A DNA stretch of 64,000 nt, from the NCBI RefSeq assembly GCF_009769735.1, contig NZ_WSRO01000002.1, positions 5,778,001-5,842,000 on the forward strand. Direction: 5' to 3'. How positions within the stretch are numbered: the first letter of the stretch is position 1; every line of letters begins with the position of its first letter. Below, in pieces: positions 42,489 through 51,242 of the stretch. This DNA comes from Streptomyces sp. BA2. GTDB lineage: Bacteria; Actinomycetota; Actinomycetes; Streptomycetales; Streptomycetaceae. The notes beneath the pieces were generated by a model. The model searched no databases. It saw nothing but the letters and a program-made list of their open reading frames with translations, and had not been told where the DNA came from. The position numbers and the translations under genes are program-made.

Positions 42489-44261
42489 TCAGTCCTTGAT
42501 CTCGCAAATAACCGCACCGGAGGTCAGGCTCGCGCCCACCTCCGCCGTGAGGCCCTTGATGGTGCCCGTGCGGTGTGCGTTCAGGGGCTGTTCCATCTTC
42601 ATGGCCTCCAGGACGACGACCAGGTCGCCCTCCTGGACCTCCTGGCCCTCCTCGACAGCGATCTTGACGATCGTGCCCTGCATGGGGGACGCCAGGGTGT
42701 CACCGGAAGCCGCCGGGCCCGACTTCTTCGCCGCGCGCCGCTTGGGGCGGGCGCCGCCCGCGGCAGCGGTGCGGGCGATGGTCATGCCCAGCGAGGAGGG
42801 GAGCGAGACCTCAAGGCGCTTGCCGCCGACCTCGACGACGACCGTCTCGCGGCCGGGCTCCTCGTCCGTCTCGGTGTCGGCCGCCGCGGCGAACGCGGGG
42901 ATCTCGTTGACGAACTCGGTCTCGATCCAGCGGGTGTGGACCGTGAACGGGTCGGTGGAGCCGGTCAGTTCGGGGGCGAACGCCGGGTCCTTGACGACCG
43001 CGCGGTGGAACGGGATGGCCGTGGCCATGCCCTCCACGGTGAACTCCTCAAGGGCACGCGCGGCACGCTGCAGCGCCTGCTGGCGCGTCGCGCCGGACAC
43101 GATCAGCTTGGCCAGGAGCGAGTCCCAGGCGGGACCGATGACGCTGCCGGACTCCACGCCCGCGTCCAGGCGCACGCCCGGACCCGACGGCGGGGCGAAC
43201 ACGGTCACCGTGCCCGGGGCCGGCAGGAAGCCGCGGCCCGGGTCCTCGCCGTTGATGCGGAACTCGAAGGAGTGGCCGCGCATCTCCGGGTCGCCGTAGC
43301 CCAGTTCCTCGCCGTCGGCGATGCGGAACATCTCGCGGACCAGGTCGATGCCGGTGATCTCTTCGGTGACCGGGTGCTCCACCTGCAGACGGGTGTTGAC
43401 CTCCAGGAAGGAGATCGTGCCGTCGGTGCCGACGAGGAACTCGACGGTGCCGGCGCCCTCGTAGCCCGCTTCCTTCAGGATCGCCTTCGACGCCGCGTAC
43501 AGCTCGGCGTTCTGGGCCTCGCTCAGGAACGGCGCGGGCGCCTCCTCCACCAGCTTCTGGTGGCGGCGCTGGAGCGAGCAGTCACGGGTGGAGACGACGA
43601 CCACGTTGCCGTGCTTGTCGGCCAGGCACTGCGTCTCCACGTGCCGCGGCTTGTCGAGGTAGCGCTCCACGAAGCACTCGCCGCGGCCGAAGGCCGCGAC
43701 GGCCTCGCGCACCGCGGAGTCGTACAGCTCGGGCACCTCTTCGAGGGTCCGGGCCACCTTCAGACCGCGCCCGCCGCCACCGAAGGCGGCCTTGATCGCG
43801 ATCGGCAGGCCGTGCTCCTCGGCGAAGGCCACGACCTCGTCGGAACCGCTGACGGGGTCCGGCGTACCGGCCACCAGCGGGGCACCCGCGCGCTGCGCGA
43901 TGTGCCGGGCGGCGACCTTGTCACCGAGGTCACGGATTGCTTGCGGCGGCGGGCCGATCCAGATCAGGCCCGCGTCCAGGACGGCCTGCGCGAAGTCGGC
44001 GTTCTCCGAAAGGAAGCCATAGCCGGGGTGGACCGCGTCCGCCCCCGCGTCCTTGGCCGCTGCCAGCACCTTGGAAATGTCCAGGTAGCTGGTGGCCGGA
44101 GTGTCACCGCCCAGCGCGAACGCCTCATCTGCCGCACGTACATGCAGAGCGTCCCGGTCAGGATCTGCGTAGACGGCTACGCTCGCGATCCCTGCATCCC
44201 GGCATGCCCGAGCAACGCGGACAGCGATTTCGCCACGGTTGGCGATGAGCACCTTGCGCAC
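42489..44261 (-). CDS. accA2: Acyl-CoA carboxylase alpha subunit (biotin carboxylase-BCCP)
   Basis: A 590-residue two-domain protein. The N-terminal biotin carboxylase has [14 protein letters not shown], an ATP-grasp glycine loop [14 protein letters not shown] and the [13 protein letters not shown] active-site stretch. A Pro/Ala linker leads to a C-terminal BCCP domain with biotinyl-Lys555 in EAMKMEQPL. It supplies carboxybiotin to the beta subunits, here PccB at 46241, to make methylmalonyl- or malonyl-CoA for fatty acids and polyketides. AccA2 is named from synteny with S. coelicolor, where it serves both AccB and PccB. Confidence 0.95.
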   Translation of the reverse strand: MRKVLIANRGEIAVRVARACRDAGIASVAVYADPDRDALHVRAADEAFALGGDTPATSYLDISKVLAAAKDAGADAVHPGYGFLSENADFAQAVLDAGLIWIGPPPQAIRDLGDKVAARHIAQRAGAPLVAGTPDPVSGSDEVVAFAEEHGLPIAIKAAFGGGGRGLKVARTLEEVPELYDSAVREAVAAFGRGECFVERYLDKPRHVETQCLADKHGNVVVVSTRDCSLQRRHQKLVEEAPAPFLSEAQNAELYAASKAILKEAGYEGAGTVEFLVGTDGTISFLEVNTRLQVEHPVTEEITGIDLVREMFRIADGEELGYGDPEMRGHSFEFRINGEDPGRGFLPAPGTVTVFAPPSGPGVRLDAGVESGSVIGPAWDSLLAKLIVSGATRQQALQRAARALEEFTVEGMATAIPFHRAVVKDPAFAPELTGSTDPFTVHTRWIETEFVNEIPAFAAAADTETDEEPGRETVVVEVGGKRLEVSLPSSLGMTIARTAAAGGARPKRRAAKKSGPAASGDTLASPMQGTIVKIAVEEGQEVQEGDLVVVLEAMKMEQPLNAHRTGTIKGLTAEVGASLTSGAVICEIKD

Positions 44262-44610
44262 GATGGCTCCCTCCTTGAAACAAGCCGAGTTTAGGGACTG
44301 CCGACACGACCTTTCGACCCGTCCCCAATGGTGAGCTTGCCCACACGGAGCGTGATCCGGGGCCTGCCCGTCCGCGAAATCCCTTGTCGCACCACGGTAC
44401 GCAGGGTCCCTTACCGGCAGACTAACGTCCCGATGTGGTCAAGGTCTCTGTGAGAGCGTGCTGCGGCAAGGGGGCAATCTTTGTGGAGTCCCTACGAATG
44501 GCCCAATGATTCTTTGCCTTCGGCAGAAGCCTTGTCCCTCGGTTTACCCGTTAGTAGCGTTCGCGATGTCTCGGACGTACTAGCGGTAACAGCGGAAGTG
44601 GGTGGGCGCC
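44262..44610. promoter_or_regulatory. 349-bp divergent intergenic region
   Basis: No gene is visible. It must hold the carboxylase promoter on the minus strand and that of the small membrane protein on the plus strand. Near the right end TTAGTAGCG (about 44550) and TACTAGCGG (about 44578) form imperfect repeats that could be regulator sites or -10 elements. A short stem CTTTGCC-TTCGGCAGAA lies at about 44512-44530. Confidence 0.5.
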
Positions 44611-45087
44611 GTGGCGCGTAGACCGGTGGCCTTGGTGGGCGCGATCGTGCTGCTGGTGGAGGCGATCGGCATCGCGCTCCTCAACTGGTTCCTCGGGCTC
44701 GTGGTCAACAAGCAGGACATGTCCCTCGCGGGCCTCGATCCGCACGCCATGTCCGTGTCGACGTGGATCGCGGGCGGCGTCTTCGGCTTCTACCTCGTGC
44801 TGTGCGGCGTCATCATGGCGCGCTCGGCGATCCGCGACCGCGCGCCGGGCCGCTTCGGCCGGCTGCTCCTGATCAGTGCCGCCGTGGTGCACGGGCTGCT
44901 CGGGGCGTTCTCCGTCGGCCTGGTGGGCTGGGCCGCCTTCGCCTTCATGATGGTCGTGCTCGGCCTGATCGTCCTGACGTTGGTGGCCTACGACAAGAAG
45001 CCCGACGAGGTCGCCGACGAGCCGCGAGCCGGCCACGGGGCGGCGGGCGGCAGCGCGCCGGAGAACGGCGCCCCACAGCCCGCCTGA
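44611..45087 (+). CDS. Small integral membrane protein
   Basis: A 158-residue protein with four membrane helices (VALVGAIVLLVEAIGIALL, TWIAGGVFGFYLVLCGVIM, LLLISAAVVHGLLGAFS and AAFAFMMVVLGLIVLTLVA) and a polar Gly/Ala-rich tail. The function is unknown. It is conserved beside the carboxylase/Maf genes in streptomycetes by recollection. GTG at 44611 is used; GTG at 44602 would add three residues and neither has an ideal ribosome-binding site. Confidence 0.75.
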   Translation: MARRPVALVGAIVLLVEAIGIALLNWFLGLVVNKQDMSLAGLDPHAMSVSTWIAGGVFGFYLVLCGVIMARSAIRDRAPGRFGRLLLISAAVVHGLLGAFSVGLVGWAAFAFMMVVLGLIVLTLVAYDKKPDEVADEPRAGHGAAGGSAPENGAPQPA

Positions 45088-45142
45088 AGCCCTCCAGGGC
45101 CCTTCCAGCCGGCCTGAGCCCTCCCGAGACTGCCGCGCGAGC

Positions 45143-45751
45143 CTACTTCGCCCACAACTCCGTGATGCCGACGCCCAATTCGGACAGGAGGCGGCGGAGC
45201 AGCGGCAGCGAGAGGCCGATGACGTTGCCGTGGTCGCCCTCGATCGAGTCGACGAAGGGGGCCGATCGGCCGTCGAGCGTGAACGCGCCCGCCACGTGCA
45301 GCGGTTCACCGCTGGCCACGTACGCGGCGATCTCCTCGTCCGAGGGATCGCCGAAGCGGACGACGGTCGACGCGACCGCGGACACGTGGCGGCCCGCCAC
45401 GGTGTCGTACACGCAGTGGCCGGTCTGCAGGACGCCCGCGCGCCCGCGCATCGACTTCCAGCGTGCCGTGGCCTCCTCGGCGTCGGCGGGCTTGCCGAGC
45501 GCCTCACCGTCCAGTTCCAGGACCGAGTCGCAGCCGACGACCAGGGCGCCCTTCACGTCCGGGCGCGCGGAGACGACCGACGCCTTGGCCTCGGCCAGGG
45601 CGAGGGCGAGCTCGGCGGGGGTCGGTGCGGAGATCGCGTCCTCGTCGACCCCGCTGACGATCACCTCGGGGGCGAGACCGGCCTGGCGCAGGAGGCCGAG
45701 CCGGGCGGGGGACTTGGAGGCGAGGACGAGACGGCGTGGCTGATCAGTCAT
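45143..45751 (-). CDS. maf: Maf family nucleoside triphosphate pyrophosphatase
   Basis: A 202-residue enzyme. The N-terminal [16 protein letters not shown] is the Maf signature with the conserved Ser and Arg; [18 protein letters not shown] is the second motif with the metal Asp, and [18 protein letters not shown] the last. Maf proteins hydrolyse non-canonical or modified (deoxy)NTPs to monophosphates and affect septum formation. The gene is 31 bp downstream of mmpB on the same strand, in a string of carboxylase genes. Confidence 0.95.
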   Translation of the reverse strand: MTDQPRRLVLASKSPARLGLLRQAGLAPEVIVSGVDEDAISAPTPAELALALAEAKASVVSARPDVKGALVVGCDSVLELDGEALGKPADAEEATARWKSMRGRAGVLQTGHCVYDTVAGRHVSAVASTVVRFGDPSDEEIAAYVASGEPLHVAGAFTLDGRSAPFVDSIEGDHGNVIGLSLPLLRRLLSELGVGITELWAK

Positions 45752-45782
45752 GACGTCAGGTTAGCGAGCCGCCGTGCGGGTC

Positions 45783-45911
45783 TCAGTGGATGCCCAGGAC
45801 GAACATCGCCACGACCATGGCCAGGGCGAGGACGAGTCCCGCACGGCGCATCTTCGCCTGCATGTCCCGCATGTCCTTGGGCGGGTTGTTCTCCGGGTCG
45901 GACCACAGCAT
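45783..45911 (-). CDS. mmpB: Morphogenic membrane protein MmpB
   Basis: A 42-residue protein: LWSDPENNPPKDMRDMQAKM, then RRAGLVLALAMVVAMFVLGIH, a single C-terminal membrane helix. Size, the N-terminal WSDPEN motif and neighbourhood match the MmpB family annotated in Streptomyces as a small protein affecting morphogenesis. It starts at ATG 45911 and sits between the carboxylase epsilon subunit gene and maf. A perfect palindrome lies 27 bp upstream. Confidence 0.85.
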   Translation of the reverse strand: MLWSDPENNPPKDMRDMQAKMRRAGLVLALAMVVAMFVLGIH

Positions 45912-45937
45912 GAGACCGATACTGCGCGCGGTGACGG

Positions 45938-45971
45938 CGGGGCGCCTGAGTACGCGTACTCAGGCGCCCCG
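45938..45971. terminator. Perfect 34-bp palindrome between pccE-type and mmpB genes
   Basis: The 17-bp half CGGGGCGCCTGAGTACG is followed without a spacer by its exact reverse complement. As RNA it would form a long hairpin with a small loop about 35 bp after the epsilon subunit stop, so it probably terminates the carboxylase transcript before mmpB-maf. As DNA its TACGCGTA centre resembles the nucleoside operator core, but the flanks differ. Confidence 0.8.
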
Positions 45972-46007
45972 GCCCGTCTCACTCATTCTCGAACCGCGCG
46001 GCCCGGC

Positions 46008-46214
46008 TCACCCGGGCCAGTAGGTGCGGCCCCACGACGTCGGCCCCGGTGCGGGGAGCCGGTGGCGGGCCACCCGCGCGGGGTCCGCCCAGGCGTCGAG
46101 CACCGCGGGCGCGCCGGACGGCTGGTTCGCGACCGCCGCGGCGCGCGCTTGGACCACCGCGAGCGCGGCGGCAAGCTCCTCCGGGGTGGGGTTGCCCCGT
46201 ACGACCTTGATCAT
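46008..46214 (-). CDS. pccE: Acyl-CoA carboxylase epsilon subunit
   Basis: A 68-residue protein: IKVVRGNPTPEELAAALAVVQARAAA is the epsilon subunit core, followed by a Pro-rich tail ending SWGRTYWPG. In S. coelicolor these small proteins bind the beta subunit and stimulate carboxylase activity. It begins 26 nt after the pccB stop on the same strand and is evidently cotranscribed with it. Confidence 0.93.
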   Translation of the reverse strand: MIKVVRGNPTPEELAAALAVVQARAAAVANQPSGAPAVLDAWADPARVARHRLPAPGPTSWGRTYWPG

Positions 46215-46240
46215 GAACGGTCTCCTTACTGCGGCACGGC

Positions 46241-47854
46241 CTAGAGGGGGATGTTGCCGTGCTTCTTCGGGGGAAGGGATTCCCGCTTCGTACGCAGCTG
46301 ACGCAGGCCACGCACCAGATGGGAGCGGGTCTCCGACGGCATGATCACGGCGTCGATGTAGCCGCGCTCGGCGGCCGTGTACGGGTTGAGCAGCCGGTCC
46401 TCGTACTCCTGGATCAGGCGGGCGCGGGTCGCCTCCACGTCGCCCGAGGCCTCGGCCGCGGCGATGGTCTTGCGGTGCAGGATGTTGACCGCGCCCTGCG
46501 CGCCCATCACCGCGATCTGCGCGGTCGGCCAGGCGAGGTTGAGGTCGGCGCCCAGGTGCTTGGAGCCCATGACGTCGTACGCGCCGCCGAACGCCTTGCG
46601 GGTGATGACGGTGATCAGCGGGACCGTCGCCTCCGCGTACGCGTAGATCAGCTTGGCGCCGCGGCGGATGATGCCCGTGTGCTCCTGCTCCACGCCCGGC
46701 AGGAAGCCCGGGACGTCGACGAAGGTGATGACCGGGACGTTGAACGCGTCGCAGGTGCGGACGAAGCGCGCGCCCTTCTCGGAGGCGTCGATGTTCAGGC
46801 AGCCGGCGAACTGCGTCGGCTGGTTGGCGACGATGCCGACCGGGCGGCCCTCGATCCGGCCGAAGCCGGTGACGATGTTCGGCGCGAAGAGCGGCTGCGT
46901 CTCGAAGAACTCGGCGTCGTCCAGGACGTGTTCGATCACCGTGTGCATGTCGTACGGCTGGTTCGCGCTGTCCGGGATGAGCGTGTCGAGCTCGCGGTCC
47001 TCGTCCGTGAACTCCAGGTCCGCCTCCTCGGGGAAGGCGGGGGGATCGCTGAGGTTGTTCGAAGGCAGGTAGGAGAGAAGGGACTTGACGTACTCGATCG
47101 CGTCCTTCTCGTCGCCCGCCATGTGGTGCGCGACGCCGGAGGTGCTGTTGTGGGTGCGGGCGCCGCCGAGCTCCTCGAAGCCGACGTCCTCGCCGGTGAC
47201 CGTCTTGATGACGTCGGGTCCCGTGATGAACATGTGCGACGTCTGGTCGACCATGACGGTGAAGTCGGTGATGGCCGGGGAGTAGACGGCGCCGCCCGCG
47301 CAGGGCCCGACGACCAGGCTGATCTGGGGGATCACACCGGACGCGTGCGTGTTCCTGCGGAAGATCTCCCCGTACATCCCGAGGGCCATGACGCCCTCCT
47401 GGATGCGGGCGCCGCCGGAGTCGTTGATGCCGACGACCGGACAGCCGGTCTTCAGGGCGAAGTCCATGACCTTGACGATCTTCTGGCCGAAGACCTCGCC
47501 GAGCGCACCGCCGAAGACGGTGAAGTCCTGGGAGAAGACGGCCACGGGACGGCCGTCGACGGTTCCGTAACCGGTCACGACACCATCGCCGTACGGGCGG
47601 TTGGCGTCGAGGCCGAAGTCGTGCGAGCGGTGCTGGGCGAACTCGTCGAACTCGACGAAGGAGTTCTCGTCCAGGAGCAGTTCGATGCGCTCACGCGCCG
47701 TCAACTTGCCCTTCGCGTGCTGCTTCTCGACCGCGCGAGCCGAACCGGCGTGCTTGGCCTCCTCGATGCGGCGCTGCAGATCGGCGAGCTTTCCCGCAGT
47801 CGTATGGATGTCGGTACTGGGCACGGGCACGTTGGGCTCTTCCGGCTCGGACAT
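46241..47854 (-). CDS. pccB: Propionyl-CoA carboxylase beta subunit
   Basis: A 537-residue carboxyltransferase. The N-half has [13 protein letters not shown] (oxyanion) and [12 protein letters not shown]; the C-half has [19 protein letters not shown] and [11 protein letters not shown]. The Asp in GGAYDVMGS corresponds to the residue shown in S. coelicolor PccB to select propionyl-CoA. The product, methylmalonyl-CoA, is a polyketide and odd-chain precursor. With the epsilon subunit gene downstream and biotin ligase divergent, the carboxylase genes form a functional cluster interrupted by maf, mmpB and a membrane protein. Confidence 0.95.
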   Translation of the reverse strand: MSEPEEPNVPVPSTDIHTTAGKLADLQRRIEEAKHAGSARAVEKQHAKGKLTARERIELLLDENSFVEFDEFAQHRSHDFGLDANRPYGDGVVTGYGTVDGRPVAVFSQDFTVFGGALGEVFGQKIVKVMDFALKTGCPVVGINDSGGARIQEGVMALGMYGEIFRRNTHASGVIPQISLVVGPCAGGAVYSPAITDFTVMVDQTSHMFITGPDVIKTVTGEDVGFEELGGARTHNSTSGVAHHMAGDEKDAIEYVKSLLSYLPSNNLSDPPAFPEEADLEFTDEDRELDTLIPDSANQPYDMHTVIEHVLDDAEFFETQPLFAPNIVTGFGRIEGRPVGIVANQPTQFAGCLNIDASEKGARFVRTCDAFNVPVITFVDVPGFLPGVEQEHTGIIRRGAKLIYAYAEATVPLITVITRKAFGGAYDVMGSKHLGADLNLAWPTAQIAVMGAQGAVNILHRKTIAAAEASGDVEATRARLIQEYEDRLLNPYTAAERGYIDAVIMPSETRSHLVRGLRQLRTKRESLPPKKHGNIPL

Positions 47855-47992
47855 ACGGATGCGGCTCCCTGCCTGCTCAAAGGGGCGACGGGCGGCTTGC
47901 GGCTGCTGGTGACTCGCTTGCTACTGACTCGTAGGGTATCGGCGCGCATACGGTTCGGCAGTGCGGCGTTTACCACACCTAAGGTGGCTTGC

Positions 47993-48880
47993 ATGACGCC
48001 GCGAGATGCTTCAGACGACCCTTCCGACCTCCCTGAGGGCAACCGCTGGTCCGACCTCGAAAGGCCGCCCCTGAACGCCGCGTCGCTGCGGCGCGCGCTG
48101 GTGCGGGACGGGGGGCTCTGGACCTCTTTGGACGTGGTGCCCGCGACGGGGTCGACCAACACGGATCTGGCCGCCCGCGCGGACGAGCTGCCCGAGGGGG
48201 CGGTCCTCGTCGCCGAGGAACAGAGCTCGGGGCGCGGCCGCCTCGACCGCCGCTGGTCGGCACCGGCACGCTCGGGCCTCTTCTTCTCGGTGCTCCTGAA
48301 GCCGGGGCCCGCGGTGCCGGTGGAGCGGTGGGGATGGCTTCCGCTGCTGACCGGGGTCGCCGTCGCCACGGGCCTCTCGCGGGCGGCCGGGGTGGACACG
48401 GCGCTCAAGTGGCCGAACGACCTGCTGGTGACGGTGGGGGGCGAGGAGCGGAAGGCCGGGGGCATCCTCGCGGAGCGCGCGGGTTCCGGGGACGGCGGGG
48501 GTGTGGTGGTCGGCATCGGCATCAACGTGACCCTGCGGGCGGACGAACTGCCGGTGCCGGGGGCGGGTTCGCTCGCGCTGGCCGGGGCCGCTTCGACGGA
48601 CCGGGACACGGTGCTGCGGGCGGTGCTGCGTTCCCTGGAGCAGTGGTACGGGGACTGGCGCGCGGCAGCGGGCGACCCGGTGGCCTCCCGCCTCCAGGAG
48701 ACGTACGCGGCGGGCTGCGCGACGCTGGGCCGCAAGGTCAGGGCAGAGCTGCCGGGCGACCGGTCGATCACGGGGGAGGCGGTGGCCCTGGACGGGGACG
48801 GCCGCTTGGTGCTGGCCACGGGGGATGGGGTGCAGGAGCCGGTGGGGGCGGGGGATGTGGTGCATTTGCGGGGGGCGTAG
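47993..48880 (+). CDS. birA: Biotin-[acetyl-CoA-carboxylase] ligase, monofunctional
   Basis: A 295-residue enzyme attaching biotin to BCCP domains. The biotin/ATP site is SSGRGRLDRRWSAP (GRGRxxR loop), with LKWPNDLLV and GIGINV motifs and a C-terminal SH3-like cap. No N-terminal helix-turn-helix precedes the catalytic domain, so it is a class I ligase and not a repressor. It diverges from pccB across 138 bp. Its substrate Lys is in the carboxylase alpha subunit encoded 4 kb away. ATG at 47993 has AAGGTGG upstream. Confidence 0.95.
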   Translation: MTPRDASDDPSDLPEGNRWSDLERPPLNAASLRRALVRDGGLWTSLDVVPATGSTNTDLAARADELPEGAVLVAEEQSSGRGRLDRRWSAPARSGLFFSVLLKPGPAVPVERWGWLPLLTGVAVATGLSRAAGVDTALKWPNDLLVTVGGEERKAGGILAERAGSGDGGGVVVGIGINVTLRADELPVPGAGSLALAGAASTDRDTVLRAVLRSLEQWYGDWRAAAGDPVASRLQETYAAGCATLGRKVRAELPGDRSITGEAVALDGDGRLVLATGDGVQEPVGAGDVVHLRGA

Positions 48881-49048
48881 CTGCGGGGCAAACGGGCGGG
48901 TGGGTGGGGAAGAGGTGTTCGTCCCCGCAGCCGCGGGGACCCACTGTCCAAGGCGCCCCCGCCAGCGAAAGGCGTGAGCTGCGGCACACCTGCCGTAAAG
49001 TTGGCGCCGGTCGATACCTGACCGCGGCAGATCGGAAGGGCAGCAGGC
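48881..49048. other. Intergenic region with dispersed repeat copy
   Basis: Immediately after birA lies another unit of the GGGGCAAACGGGCGGGTGGG family (48885 onward), matching those near 17.6 and 37.1 kb. The rest probably contains the cya promoter. No gene is visible. Confidence 0.6.
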
Positions 49049-50227
49049 GTGACCGTCGACGACACGGGCTCCGGTACGGGTGCATCCCCCGGCCCCGACG
49101 GTGAGCCCGGACGTACCGCAGGGGCCGCCACGGACGGGTTCGACTCGATGGACTCCGGGGACGAGAAGCCGGGAGATCCGGAGAAGGACCCCCTCGCCCT
49201 GCGCCTCGAAGGGCTGATCCTCGGCGCGGACCGCCGTTACACCCCGTTCCAGGCGGCCCGCAGCGCCGGCGTATCCATGGAGCTGGCCTCCCGCTTCTGG
49301 CGGGCCATGGGCTTTCCCGACATCGGCCAGGCCAAGGCCCTGACCGAGGCCGACGTCCTCGCGCTGCGCCGCCTCGCGGGCCTCGTCGAGGCGGGGCTGC
49401 TCAGCGAGGCGATGGCGGTGCAGGTGGCCAGGTCGACCGGGCAGACCACCGCCCGCCTGGCCGAATGGCAGATCGACTCCTTCCTGGAGGGTCTGACGGA
49501 GCCGCCCGAGCCGGGCATGACGCGGACCGAAGTCACGTATCCGCTGATAGAGCTTCTCCTTCCCGAGCTCGAGGAATTCCTCGTCTACGTGTGGCGGCGC
49601 CAGCTCGCCGCCGCCACCGGACGGGTCGTGCAGGCCGCGGACGACGAGGAGATGGTCGACCGGCGCCTCGCCGTCGGGTTCGCCGACCTCGTCGGCTTTA
49701 CGCGCCTCACCCGGCGCATGGAGGAAGAGGAACTCGGCGAACTCGTCGAGGCCTTCGAGACCACGGCCGCCGACCTGGTGGCCGCACATGGCGGGCGGCT
49801 CATCAAGACGCTCGGCGACGAAGTGCTGTACGCCGCCGACGACGCGGGCGTGGCCGCGGAGATCGCCCTGCGGCTCATCGAGACCATGGCCAACGACGAG
49901 ACGATGCCCGAGCTGCGCGTCGGCATCGCCTTCGGCACGGTCACGACGCGGATGGGCGACGTCTTCGGTACGACGGTGAACCTCGCGAGCCGCCTCACGT
50001 CGATAGCGCCTCGGGACGCCGTCCTGGTGGACGGCGCGCTCGCCGAGGAGCTGACGCGGACGGGGGACGCGCCCGCCTCCGAGACCGAGGCGGCTGAGGC
50101 CGCCGAGGTCGCGGAGAAGGAGGGCTCGGAGCCGCCCTCCTACCGCTTTGCGCTGCAGCCGATGTGGCAGCGGCCTGTGCGAGGCCTCGGCGTCGTCGAG
50201 CCCTGGCTGCTGGCCCGGCGTAGCTGA
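49049..50227 (+). CDS. cya: Class III adenylate cyclase with N-terminal regulatory domain
   Basis: A 392-residue soluble cyclase. A disordered acidic N-terminus is followed by a helical regulatory domain (residues about 50-190), as in mycobacterial Rv1264, where it is pH-responsive. The catalytic domain has metal Asp213 (FADLVGFTRL) and Asp257 (KTLGDEVLYAADD), and transition-state residues Asn311/Arg315 (NLASRL). In S. coelicolor cAMP from Cya is required for germination and influences antibiotic production. GTG at 49049 has GGAAGGG upstream. A hairpin terminator follows. Confidence 0.94.
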   Translation: MTVDDTGSGTGASPGPDGEPGRTAGAATDGFDSMDSGDEKPGDPEKDPLALRLEGLILGADRRYTPFQAARSAGVSMELASRFWRAMGFPDIGQAKALTEADVLALRRLAGLVEAGLLSEAMAVQVARSTGQTTARLAEWQIDSFLEGLTEPPEPGMTRTEVTYPLIELLLPELEEFLVYVWRRQLAAATGRVVQAADDEEMVDRRLAVGFADLVGFTRLTRRMEEEELGELVEAFETTAADLVAAHGGRLIKTLGDEVLYAADDAGVAAEIALRLIETMANDETMPELRVGIAFGTVTTRMGDVFGTTVNLASRLTSIAPRDAVLVDGALAEELTRTGDAPASETEAAEAAEVAEKEGSEPPSYRFALQPMWQRPVRGLGVVEPWLLARRS

Positions 50228-50241
50228 GCCTGCCCCTTGAA

Positions 50242-50262
50242 CCGCCGCTTCGCGGCGGAATT
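50242..50262 (+). terminator. Intrinsic terminator of cya
   Basis: CCGCCGC-TTC-GCGGCGG (50242-50258) followed by AATTTT. The same hairpin plus CCCGCCCRCCCACC tail occurs at 37051, showing that the terminator is part of a dispersed element. Confidence 0.9.
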
Positions 50263-50350
50263 TTCCCGCCCGCCCACCCGGCACTCCGTAGCGGTGACAT
50301 GATCCTCGTACAGTGCGGTAACGGGCGTTAACCAGACGTGGAGGAAAGCC

Positions 50351-51148
50351 ATGGGTGGCGAGCAGCGGTTCGGGGAATTCGTCAGCGTCAGGCGGCACGA
50401 CTACGTCGCCGAGCTCGTCCTCGACCGGCCCAAGGCCATGAACGCCGTGTCCACGGACATGGCCCGCTCCATCGGCTCCGCCTGCCAGGCCCTCGCTCAG
50501 GACCGTGACGCCCGCGTCGTGGTCCTCACCTCCACCCATGAGCGGGCCTTCTGCGTCGGCGCCGACCTGAAGGAGCGCAATTCGCTCTCCGACGCCGAGT
50601 TGGTGCGGCAGCGGCCCACCGCGCGGGCCGCCTACACCGGCGTACTCGAACTGCCCATGCCGACCGTCGCGGCCCTGCACGGCTTCGCGCTCGGCGGCGG
50701 GTTCGAGCTCGCGCTCGCCTGCGATCTCATCGTCGCCGACCCGACCGCCGTGGTCGGACTCCCCGAAGTGTCGGTCGGCGTGATCCCGGGCGGCGGCGGT
50801 ACGCAGCTGCTTCCGCGCCGGGTGGGGGCGGCGCGGGCCGCCGAGCTGATCTTCACCGCGCGTCGTCTTGAGGCGGGCGAGGCGCGGGAGTTGGGGCTCG
50901 TCGACCAGCTGGTGGGCGAGGGTGAGGACCGTACGGAGGCGCTGGCGCTCGCCGCGCGGATCGCCGCCAACTCGCCCGTCGGGCTGCGCGCCGCCAAGCG
51001 TGCCCTGCGGCTCGGGCACGGGCTCGACCTGCGTGCCGGTCTTGAGGTCGAGGATGCCGCCTGGCGTTCGGTGGCCTTCTCGGGTGACCGGGCGGAGGGT
51101 GTCGCGGCGTTCAACGAGAAGCGGAAGCCGCAGTGGCCCGGGGAGTGA
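50351..51148 (+). CDS. Enoyl-CoA hydratase/isomerase family protein
   Basis: A 265-residue crotonase-fold protein. The oxyanion segments are FCVGADLKER and HGFALGGGFELALACD; both catalytic-type Glu residues are present (GGGFELA and LPEVSVGVIPGGGG), so true hydratase activity is likely. The C-terminal SVAFSGDRAEGVAAFNEKRKP is typical. The substrate may be short-chain or branched enoyl-CoA, compatible with the propionyl-CoA genes nearby. ATG at 50351 follows GGAGG. Confidence 0.94.
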   Translation: MGGEQRFGEFVSVRRHDYVAELVLDRPKAMNAVSTDMARSIGSACQALAQDRDARVVVLTSTHERAFCVGADLKERNSLSDAELVRQRPTARAAYTGVLELPMPTVAALHGFALGGGFELALACDLIVADPTAVVGLPEVSVGVIPGGGGTQLLPRRVGAARAAELIFTARRLEAGEARELGLVDQLVGEGEDRTEALALAARIAANSPVGLRAAKRALRLGHGLDLRAGLEVEDAAWRSVAFSGDRAEGVAAFNEKRKPQWPGE

Positions 51149-51242
51149 GCGGGTCTCCTGGAGCTCTCGGCCCAGCTCTCGGCCCACACGCTGCGTAATG
51201 TTCCAAACGCCCAAATTGTCGTAAATCTCCTAGCCTAGGGAG

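Noticed and set aside
45938..45971. The 34-bp palindrome as another nucleoside-regulon operator
   Set aside because: Its TACGCGTA centre differs from the CTACGCGCGTAG core in spacing, and no nucleoside gene follows.
48011..51214. A 1067-codon open frame on the minus strand antisense to birA, cya and the hydratase gene
   Set aside because: It is a GC-bias shadow: low-complexity Arg/Gly/His-rich translation, no family motif, no ribosome-binding site, and three well-supported genes lie on the opposite strand.
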